From the NCBI GenBank assembly GCA_029834535.1, contig JAQMWT010000491.1, positions 1-64,000 of the forward strand: a DNA stretch of 64,000 nucleotides. The letters are read 5' to 3'. Under the pieces are notes generated by a model that was not told the DNA's origin, ran no database searches, and worked only from the letters and a program-made list of their open reading frames with translations. This stretch comes from Chrysophaeum taylorii (taxonomy: Eukaryota > Sar > Pelagophyceae > Pelagomonadales > Pelagomonadaceae). The position numbers and the translations under genes are program-made. The number at the start of each line of letters is the position of its first letter. Position 1 is the stretch's first letter. Shown piece by piece: positions 21,836 to 30,886 of the stretch.

Positions 21836-21860
21836 CAGGCTATGTTTGAAACATAGCCTG
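21836..21860. promoter_or_regulatory. perfect palindrome upstream of T1 transposase
   Basis: Two 12-bp arms, caggctatgttt and aaacatagcctg, flank a single base, about 28 nt upstream of the transposase ATG. The half-site AACATAG recurs near 22109 and 22157 in the miniature relative. It may be a transposase or regulator binding site. Confidence 0.5.
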
Positions 21861-21938
21861 AGACAATCCACTTTTGAATGAGGGTTTCTCGTTTGGTGTT
21901 CGAAATGTAAGCTAGGGCCTAGTTTTGAGCTTTCTTAT

Positions 21939-22197
21939 TAGGGTCGGATAAGAAAACGAGACTAGCCCGCGCCGCAACGACGGGTCCTACAACGCGTGGG
22001 CTTTTCCCTTTTTTTGCGTGAGGGGACGAAAGGATGCCGACTTCACTATGGGGACTAGTTCCATCGCGACGATCTCGCGGCGTGGCGGCACATACTGCTT
22101 GAGTACAAATGAACATAGCTCAGCGATCCGTTGAGTATGTCTTAGTACAAACTGAAACATAGTTAACGGCTCGTACGAACTTTCTTATCCGACCCTG
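21939..22197 (-). mobile_element. 259-bp miniature (MITE-like) T1 relative nested in T1
   Basis: It has 16-bp inverted repeats agggtcggataagaaa (21940-21955) and the complement at 22181-22196, flanked by a 7-bp duplication TTCTTAT (21932-21938 and 22198-22204). The target lies inside the right terminal repeat of T1. Its first 60 or so bases resemble the left end of T1, so it looks like an internal deletion derivative. It has no coding capacity. Confidence 0.85.
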
Positions 22198-22266
22198 TTC
22201 TTATCCGACCCTACCCATGACCGTCCAATTTACCCCCGCACTTTTGACAGGTCCTCTCGGTCTAAC

Positions 22267-22674
22267 ATGAAATTATTAGATCGAACAAACCACACCTTAA
22301 ACACCCTGCGAGAACAGTGTAGCGAACTCACGAAACATGTGACAGATAATGATACCACGACTCAGCTACAACATAATAGCAACAAGTTATTTGAGACTTT
22401 ATTACAATCAGCTGACATTCTGTCAACGACATCTACTGAGGACAACAGTAGTTTACTTCGTCTAAACGAACAGCTCATGTTTGCAGAAGACATCATTTAT
22501 GATGTAGACGTTCATGTATCCTCGACCGAAAAGTCGTTAAACTACGTGGAGCCACAACACCATACTGTCGTTACTGCTCCCACCCTAACAACAACTCCTC
22601 CTACTACAAACACACAGGGTAATCCTTCCACTACTGTGACTAACCTCCTTACCGCTTCCGCCATCTCGGCTTGA
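22267..22674 (+). pseudogene. R6 gag, last part
   Basis: A helical frame of 135 residues (TLNTLREQCSELTKHV...) carries TEKSLNY (DNA motif 22524-22545), after which the composition turns to T/P-rich linker. It sits just before the protease region, consistent with a gag C-terminus followed by a processing linker. Confidence 0.55.
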
Positions 22675-22686
22675 CCACCAGCATTA

Positions 22687-23586
22687 TTGTCCTCGCTATC
22701 TTCACAGGTCCAATCTGCCCTCAACCTACCATCACAAGCCGAAACCAAAAGGGATGCCGATCATATTTCTCTATCGTCATTTGACGAAAAGCACGGCATG
22801 GCTGATGAGGCTGACGAACCATCACCACCTGTTCAACCGATCATTATTCCAACGAATCTGCTATTGCTGAAGAACTTCTTTACAGCCAGCCTCTCCACTA
22901 CTTGCCCACATTCGGAAAACGCCTTCCTCACCAACTACATGAAGGTAAACAGTGTCCCTCCACATTGCTCTTTTCTATATTTTGACTCTTGTGCTACCAT
23001 CTCATTGATGTCCACCTACGATTTCGCAATACCCAATCATATAATTCCATTGGACTCCAAATACGCGCCGATTGTTATTCAGACGGCAACAGGACAACAA
23101 CGGGCATCACACATGATGTTAACACGCAACATCGTTATTCCCCTACCAGATCATCCACAAGTTGGCTACGTTAAGATCGACTTCGCTTTATGTCTTCAAC
23201 CAGTGCATGACCGACATCTCGCTATCCTGAGCATGCTCGAGTGGAACCAGACGAATCTTACCACCGTGTTCAATGATCGAGCTGAGCCAAAGCTCAGCGC
23301 TGTCACGAGCCGCATAGACAAAGATGTACGTATACCCATACACTATGTAGCAGCTAATTTACCCGCTCTCCCTTGTCTCACTTACAACATCGCGCGCGAC
23401 AAGCGGCTGGAACTTCGCTCCCTTGCATTTCCCCTCAAGCGATACCATGAAAACAGGGATCTACTGGCATACTACAACTACCTACTCCAACGAGTTTTAC
23501 CAGATCGGCCGTGGATTCGCCCTTTGGTTCTCAATCTTAGGAAACAGAACAAATTTGTTCAGCAAAATACGCAGCCATTAACTTGA
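22687..23586 (+). pseudogene. R6 protease region
   Basis: The core FLYFDSCATISLMSTYDF resembles a retroelement aspartic protease active site and is followed by IVIQTATGQQR and RNIVIPLPDH, hydrophobic strand segments expected of this fold. R3 has the equivalent DSCASHH block. It would process the polyprotein. The second half (from about residue 190) leads into the methyltransferase region. Confidence 0.6.
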
Positions 23587-23601
23587 CTACTCTCACGCCC
23601 A

Positions 23602-24702
23602 GTGTTTCTCTCACAAGAGTCCAATCTCCGCAAACCCTCTGTCATGTTACTTTGTTCTGGTTTGTCAACTCCGGTGTTCCTGTCTCAAGCCACTAACGAC
23701 TTAGGCTTAAATATCAATGTAAAAGTTGTTGTTGAGTCTGATGATACGCTTGTTCGTATGTTACGCCACCGTTTTCCTACTGTACTATTATTTGAGTCTC
23801 TCCCCGCCTTTATTAACCATCTTCACCTAATCTCACCAGAGGAAAGGCGCACATTCTATTGTGATATAATTGAGATCACTCCTCCCTGCACAAACAGGAA
23901 TTTACTAAAACAGCAAAAGTCGGAAGACCTACACAGCCTGCTGGACGATTCTCTTTTCGACAGCATGCTGTCTGTCATCAAGTTACTCCAGCCCTTGGTA
24001 CTACTGGCTGAGATGACGCCTCCGCATAAGTACTGTCATCAAGACCACATCACAGTGGCCAACCTTATCTATACTACCCTTGATTACTGTGTCGATGTTG
24101 TTGATAGGTTCCCGACTTACCTCTGTGGCGACTACCAATCTAGAGAAAGGTGGATATGCATCGCACGACGATATTCTACTGGACCAATTAAACTATCATC
24201 GTGGCCCATCCTCCATCCACGCCCCTTCCTAACGATCGTGGATGATCTACAAGCTATTCCCAAGCGCCTTTGGCTACCTAACCACATATCCAAAGACTGG
24301 ATCCGGGTGTTCCCCGATCATCCATATATACCCGTTCCTAAAACGTTTGCACCTTACTCTCGCACAGGTTCTGTTCAGCTTACTATGGCTGACCTTGAAT
24401 CCCTCAATATGTTACTGCTTCGCCTTCACTCACAACAGGCTCACGAGCAACGTACTCATTCTGTTCAATCCGAGTGTACGTATCATCAGTTGTGCTTTAA
24501 ACGCTCCTCTATGGAGCCATTACCCAATGCAACACATCCTATACACGTCAAGTTTTTTACAATCCTCTATAACGTGTTTGCAAGCTTACATACGAACTCA
24601 CCCACTCCTGTGTCCTATTACATAACCGTTTTCGAAACTAACCAACCGTCACACAGGTTATTACTTACAACCTCATCAACATCACACAATCCTACTTCTT
24701 AA
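23602..24702 (+). pseudogene. R6 cytosine-C5 methyltransferase-like domain
   Basis: Motifs of a DNA C5-methyltransferase appear in order within this single 366-residue frame: motif I-like VMLLCSGLSTPVFL (about 14-27), motif II-like KVVVESDDTLVRML, motif IV FYCDIIEITPPCTN with the PPC catalytic cysteine loop, a motif VI-like LVLLAEMTPP, and motif VIII GDYQSRERWICIA matching the QRRER pattern. The rest may be the target-recognition region. It lies between protease and integrase. Such a domain would methylate cytosines in DNA; whether it ever acted on the element or on the host is inference. Alternative: another Rossmann methyltransferase, less likely given the PPC and Q-x-R-E-R pair. Confidence 0.68.
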
Positions 24703-25040
24703 CTGGTGGCCACCATTCCGACGGCGACCTCACCATAGAGAACGCCACCACAAAAGAATTCCACTCCCATTAATGCCTTTGGAAGCACGTACACGTTCAC
24801 TGCTTCCGACATTCCCCGCCACCGGGACAGGTCCATATATCTGGAGCCGTTTATGGGTTACTTGTGGATAGTCCAAGCCCTTCCCAAAGTTGGCTCCGCT
24901 ACCACCTATGGCACCGCCATACAAAACCTCGTGTCCAGGTGCGCTCTCGTGATGCCTGGCTGCCTTACCTACAAGGCCACCGACAACTCTTTCGATTATA
25001 AGGATTCTCATTTTCCTCTGGAAGATCCTTACTACTATTA
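24703..25040 (+). other. R6 segment between methyltransferase and integrase
   Basis: It resembles R3 9170-9500 in block order (a TGG/GGC-rich block, then NAFG-x-TYTF-like sequence). It is cut off by the repeat-rich insert. Confidence 0.45.
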
Positions 25041-25055
25041 GTACTAATCGACATA

Positions 25056-25217
25056 TGTTTGTCTGTTTGTTTGTCTTTGAATGTCGACTGCTAAGAGGGG
25101 GGTGTGTGTGGGGAGCATGAAGGATGTGGGTGTCTGTTTGTTTGTCTGTTTGTTTGTCTTTAAATGTCGACTGCTAAGAGGGGGGTGTGTGTGGGGAGCA
25201 TGAAGGATGTGGGTGGG
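25056..25217. repeat. 83-bp tandem repeat, two units
   Basis: The units differ by only a few bases and share tttgtctgtttgtttgtc and gtgtgtgtggggagcatg blocks. Confidence 0.85.
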
Positions 25218-25861
25218 TTTGTCTGTTTGTCCTTCGATTTAGGGTAAGGATCAGGTAGGCGCGTGAGCCATTCAGGCATTGATCCTCCAAGCCGTCTACG
25301 GCGACCTCGCAGACTGTTTCCACGACCCGCGGCGGCTCTTTCAGCGCGCCATTCTCACGCCCCGTCGAAACGATGTTGTCGATGCTGACAACGCGCGCAT
25401 GACCGCGGCCTTTTTTTCCCGGAGACGAGGCGTCGGAGTTCTTTTCCGCCGACTAGGTTGGGTCGGAAGACGACGCCTAATTCTCAAGAGTCGAGTTTTG
25501 AACTCCCTGACAACCAGCGGCATGCTGACTTTGATCGCGAGCTTAAAGTCTTCGCAACGTCGACCCGTCGCACGGCCGCTGCAACCAGATACATGATCGA
25601 TCGTGTCGTTGTCACCGAGGCTCCTCCAACCTGTATCCCTTAAGGCCCGCCGACGCCAAACGATCACCAAGAGCCAGGGCCAGACGCCCCGCGAGGTCGG
25701 CGTCCTCTTGGCGAAGCCCGTCTTCTGCCACGTCCAGCTCTACGTGGCTCTCTGTCGATCGGCAACCCCGAGGATATCCTCTTCCTGGTCGAAGACTCCA
25801 CCCTACTCCACACGTGCTGCGCAATACCGATAAGCCCCCTCCCAGCGTCTACACGCGCACT

Positions 25862-26228
25862 ATAGGTTAACTTACTGGGACCAGGTGAACTTACTGGAAC
25901 CAGGTGAACTTACTGGGGTTAGAGATTGGGACTAGGTGAACTTAGTGACCAGGTGAACTTACTGAGACCAAGTGTGAACTTACTGGGGCGTTTAGAGTAA
26001 ACTCAAAGCTTAGCGGCGTGTGCGGATCAAAGCAGATTAGATTGGCGGGGGTGAGAGCGACGAGCTCGAAGGAGAGTGGGGTGAGTGGGTGCGGGTTTAC
26101 GCCGAACTTACTGGGGTTAGAGATTGGGTTTACGCCGAATTTACTGGGGTTCGAGATTGGGACTAGGTGAACCTAACGGGAACAGGTGAACTTGCTGGGG
26201 TTAGAGATTGGGACTAGGTGAACTTACT
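25862..26228. repeat. degenerate minisatellite GTGAACTTACTGG
   Basis: At least ten imperfect occurrences of (AGGTG)AACTTACTGG, interspersed with gggttagagattggga. The spacing varies from about 20 to 60 bp. Confidence 0.8.
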
Positions 26229-26229
26229 G

Positions 26230-28202
26230 GCCTGCACTTGTCATCACCTATCTCATAGTCGCTATATAGGGTATCTTCGTGGAAGTGACCGCAAACTCGG
26301 CTCTAAAATCCACTCAGTGCTTGCTCCATTGCCAACCGTCCGAGGGTATGCCAATATTATTTTACTTGACCCTCGCAACGGGAAATTACGCTACCCCACT
26401 CGACCGGAGTTGATTCGTGCTAACAACCACACCAAACAACAGGAATCCTTCCTCTTGTCTCTACGCTATGATCTTTGCTGTGACATGCTCAGCAATGCTC
26501 TGCCTGCCGGTACATACAGCACTCTGTACAAGCACCTTTCGCTCATCGTCGCCGATATTAAATCCCTTATGTTGGACCCTACCTTCCAACATACTGCTGC
26601 CGTGACGAAGAAATCCTATGTATCCAATTTCATGACCGTTGACCAAGCCTCCACCACGTGCAGCACAGATACCTTGTCTTTGGCACAATCTTTTATGCTG
26701 TCTATTTCCAGCAACTGCTTGACCGAAATGTCGTTAAACTATATATCGTCGTCCTACGAAGATACTCTCGCTACTCGTGATAATGAGGACGCACCTCCAA
26801 GTGACCCTGCTGTGCACCAGGATGACGACGCACCGCCTTCCCCTGCCTTAGACACCGAACTCAAGTTCGATGTTCGGCGCAAACGGCATATTCCCGCTCA
26901 TCCAATTCCTCGTAAGTCCCTCGCACACGGATCCACCGAATATCTCAATGCCAAAGAACGTGCTAATCGCTTTCACCGGGTGCATCACCCCGACAACGTC
27001 GCTGCCAAGGCCCCCAACGTACTTGCTCGCCCTGGATTCTCTGCTTCTGACATACCATATCGCGACTTATGCACCGACTGCATCGCACACAACAAGCGCC
27101 ACCCGCACAAGCATTTCAATGCGACCAAGCCTTCTTTTGAGCAAACTCACAAAGCCGGCGAAGTCTGGGCGTGCGACGGCGGCTATGTGACCATCCCATC
27201 CGAATGGGAGGCTTCACACATATCATCGTCTTCAAGGAACTCATTTCGAAATTTCTCTTGGTGTACTTTACACGCACCACCAACGCCACGGAGTTCACTC
27301 AAGCTCTGGATTTTGTGTATGACTTCTGTCGTACACAACTCAATGTGCACATGCGCACCCTCTACTCCGATGCATTCAAGCCTTACTTTAGCCAGCACAT
27401 TACCTCCCCGTACCGCGTCGATAAGGGCATTCAACTCATTGCCTTCCCGCCGTACATGCACCACTTTAACTTTGAAGTTGAGTCTGCCATCGGTTTCATC
27501 GCCTCCGCCTCCTCAACTCGCCTTCGTTCTCTCCTTAATGCTCACTATCGTGGCGCCAAGATCGTGGAACCCGCTATCATGTTCCCATGGGCGGTGATAC
27601 ACACCGTTCAAAGCTATAACCTTCTCCCGAACGCCACGCTCGAGCGCATTCATCATGCTATTCTGAGTCCGCAACAGCTACTCTACAACCAACTCAGCAC
27701 TCCCCAACACGATATGCTCAAGATTTTTGGCGCTGAATGTTACCTCCTATTGGAGCCCCATGAACACCACAAGTGGGAACCGTGCCGCCGCAAATATCTG
27801 TATCTCTGTTGCGCCAACGCGCAAAACCCGCTCGTCTCCCCACGCGTCGACCATCTCGCTGACGTCGTCCTCAACCCTGAAAACGGACAAATTCGTGTTT
27901 CGTCCAAGCTGCAATTCCTCTACATGTTGCAGCATCCTACTCCTGATCCTGAACTAGCTCCTCCGCCACACGCTCCTTCCGCGCCTTTCTCGCTCACACC
28001 CCACACCACTATCAAGACCATGTCATTCAGGGGACAAGGACTCCTCATCCTCAGAGGGGGCACTCCCCACCTCCTTCAGCTCCTCCTTCTTCGTCCCCTA
28101 CTCCGGCCTCTTCTCCCTCTTCTGACGCTATCGCCGACGAATCTGGCTCTATGTCACCGCCGCCCTTGCTTCCTTCTTACAAAGACCTTTTGCACAAGAT
28201 GA
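26230..28202 (+). pseudogene. R6 integrase region
   Basis: It begins with a pre-integrase segment, then TEMSLNY (26721-26742) and a linker. A zinc-binding block follows (RFHRVHHPD ... CTDCIAHNKR), then a catalytic-core start VWACDGGYV and, in the following frame, TLYSDAFKPYF and MHHFNFEVESAIGF in the positions of the second Asp and the Glu. This is the copia integrase layout. After it comes a copia-like tail with LEPHEHHKWEPCRRKYLYLC. The element is broken here. Confidence 0.75.
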
Positions 28203-28442
28203 CCTCATTCTTGTCCCAGGTTCCAAACAGCCTAACACTCGCAAGGCCACTTCTATGAAAACTATCCGAGCCCGGTTACAAGCGTCTACTATTGGTGCTT
28301 ACAAAGCCGCTGGTGGCAAGCTCGCCGATTTCCGCTGGGATCTTCGCCACCACTTTCTTACGTTCAAGTCTCCCGCCCTCTCCGCCCTTCATCTCCGTGG
28401 TGGTATCCTCTGGTCTGCTATCTGCTCAGAGGGGAACATGCG

Positions 28443-30782
28443 TTGTTAGCTCGTCTTCTTCTCCCGTTGCGCACTGACTTACTTGCCCGCTACCCGCACG
28501 TCGATGGTTACTTCGCCCACGCCAAGTGCGCATCCAGCATCCCAGCTGCAACCTTTTTAACTGCTGATGGTTCACCTACGTGCCCTATTCCTCAGCCCCT
28601 TTTATCTGCGTTCACTGAACACGCTGCTGCCTTCGGCACTTCTTCCTTACAATATGCACTTACGTACCTGGCGCCGACCAGCTTTATTGATCACAACTCA
28701 TCCGAGTTTGGCGCTACTTCTGCATCTCTGGCTGACTTGGAGGAATACCTTCTGGTCTCTACAGAGTTTATCACCCAGGTCTTACGTACCGACCCTACTA
28801 TCCATATCCAACTGGAATCTGCCCCTACTACTCCTACTGACGCTGTTTCCGCTTATCCCGAAGTTGCGCACACTGCCTCGACCGCAACGTCGCTAAACTA
28901 TAATTCACCAGCCACTGTTGGTCCTGACGAATATAAGGTCCAAGAAGCGGACGTTTCCATTGACGAATATAAACTTAAGTGCCTCCACGGTTTGTCGCCT
29001 GAAAACAGGCACGCCTACCTCAAGGCCATCGCCAAGGAACTCCACGACATTATCCGCTTTGGCTGCTTCAAACTTTCCTTACCCGACGGTGTCTCTCGTC
29101 CTATTGACAGCAAGATGGTGCTGAAGATTAAAACAGACTCTGCAGGCAAATACGTTAAGCACAAGGCTCGCCTCGTACTACGTGGCTTCCTAGCATCTCT
29201 TGGCGCCGATTTCTTTGGTACCTTCAGCCCCATGGCCACTATGACCGCAATCCGGGTACTACTAGCTATTGCAGCATACAAGCAATTGCCTGTCTACCAT
29301 GCAGACGTCCCGAACGCCTTCGTTCAGTCTGACATTGATGCCAACGTCTATGTTCAGTTACCAGACGGCATCAAGCTTATCGACCCCGATGACGCTAAGT
29401 ACAAGGGCCGACGTCTACCGAAACTGCTGAAGTCACTTTATGGACTTCGGCAATCACCATCCCTTTGGAGATAGACGGCTTCTTCCGTAGCCTTGGTACA
29501 AACGCCTGCATTCGGACTCTTGCCTATATGCTCGAGTATCCGCACATGCTAAGTTCGTCGTATGCAGTCTGTCTGTAGACGACATTGTTATTGTGTCCAA
29601 TGACGACCCTCTTCGTACTGAATTACAGGATGCCCTCCACAAACGGTATGCTGTAGAGCAGTTTGAACCTGTCCATACCCTCCTAGGCATGCGTGTGTGT
29701 CGCACATCTGACGGCTCCATTTCTCTGGATGTGCAAGCCAAGCTGGATGAACTCTTCGCTGATCACCCAGTCTTGCAGCAACTGACCCCGCTTAAATATC
29801 CTATGTCATCGTCCTTCAAGTATAAAGATGGCACTCCCAGCTCTGAAACAGAGTTGTACATCAATTCGCACTTTGCCACCCTCCTTGGCAAGCTGGTGTT
29901 CATGCAAGTTGCCTGCAGACCTGACTTCTCGCAAGCCTTGGGCAGATGTTCGCGTGGTATGCATGCACCCACGTATGTTCACGTCCAAATGCTAGAGCAT
30001 TTGCTTCGCTACCTCAAGAAGCCGGAAAACCGCTCACTTCGCCTCTGGTTCCATCCTAAAGGTAATGCCATTGAAGCTCACCTTCGCACTGTCTCCGCTA
30101 ATCGAATTGATCTATCCACTGTGGTCGACTACCAACCGCAGGATGTATCTACTGGACAGTTTGACCCTTTAGTTGCCATGGTTGACGCTGACAATGCCCC
30201 TTCCTTAGCACAGGAAGATAGGAAATCTACCACCGGGTTTGTCTTCTATCTTTTCAACTGCCTTATTGGTTGGAAAAGCAAACTTCAACCGATTGTCTCC
30301 TGCTCAACTCACGAAGCTGAGTTGATTGCCCTCAGTATTTGTGCTGATGAAGCTGTTTGGCTACGCAAGCTGCTGTTGGAACTCTCCTTTGTCGTCAACC
30401 CCACCTTCTACGTCAACAATGCTAATGGTGAGAACACCGCTGACCCTGTTGACTTCGATGACAATGACAACCCAATTGCTGAAGATATGCGCTTCATCAG
30501 AAGCCTACCTCTTTTGTCAGAAGCCTACCTCTTTTGTCTGACAATGCTGCCGCTGTTCACACCTCTAATAACCCAGATGGGTCCTCTCGATCCAAGGCAC
30601 TGTCGACCAGATGGTTTAAGATCCGTGAGTACATCTCGCTACAGAAAATACGAGTCCATCATGTTCCCGGCAAGCTGAACGTGGCGGATGGTTTTACAAA
30701 GCCACTTGCTGCTGAGTTCTCCACCTTTCGCTCTCTACTCGGTATGCATCATGCCTCTGACGACAATCCTTTACAGGATTGA
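28443..30782 (+). pseudogene. R6 reverse transcriptase and RNase H region
   Basis: The first frame contains TATSLNY (28880-28901), then MVLKIKTD, HKARLVLRGFL and VYHADVPNAFVQSD, the RVT_2 hallmarks, ending near LKSLYGLRQSPSLW. The second frame (from 29593) carries PLKYPMSSSFKYKDG, MVDADNAPSLAQEDRKSTTG, CSTHEAELIALS and HVPGKLNVADGFTKPL, a complete copia RNase H signature. R9 has the same part at 62980-63969. Broken fossil. Confidence 0.88.
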
Positions 30783-30886
30783 AGATGCCTAACCCTAGTG
30801 ACCGCAACGTCGTTAAACTAGCAAACTAGCCCTGGCCCTACCTTCTTTTGCCACATTTTTTTGTACGTGTCGTGTGAGTGTCACTC

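Larger units (their letters stand above)
17279..22213 (-). mobile_element. T1, cut-and-paste DNA transposon
   Basis: It has perfect 14-bp terminal inverted repeats, TAGGGTCGGATAAG at 17279-17292 and the complement at 22200-22213, and a 7-bp target duplication CCCATGA (17272-17278 and 22214-22220) in copia R6 gag. It encodes one long minus-strand transposase gene. It is much more GC-rich than the flanking copia sequence. Its right terminus has itself been hit by a 259-bp relative (21939-22197). I could not place it in a named superfamily: a 7-bp duplication does not fit the usual hAT (8), Mutator (9-11) or CACTA (2-3) lengths. Confidence 0.9.
25041..26229. mobile_element. 1.2-kb repeat-rich insert in R6
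   Basis: It interrupts homology between R6 and R3. Left: two 83-bp tandem units (25056-25138 and 25139-25217) with TTTGTCTG runs and an aatgtcgactgctaagagggg core. Middle (about 25270-25830): GC-rich sequence with short coding-like frames and no recognised domain. Right (25862-26228): a degenerate minisatellite of AGGTGAACTTACTGGGACC-like units. No terminal inverted repeat or clear target duplication could be fixed, so the boundaries are approximate and the type unknown. Confidence 0.55.

Noticed and set aside
17279-22213. T1 as a Helitron or LINE
   Set aside because: It has terminal inverted repeats and a 7-bp duplication, and no helicase or reverse transcriptase is seen.
22524-22545. Recurrent motif as a 2A-like ribosome-skipping peptide
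   Set aside because: There is no D-x-E-x-N-P-G-P core.
25862-26228. AACTTACTGG array as a telomeric repeat
   Set aside because: Unit length varies too much and it lies inside a retrotransposon.
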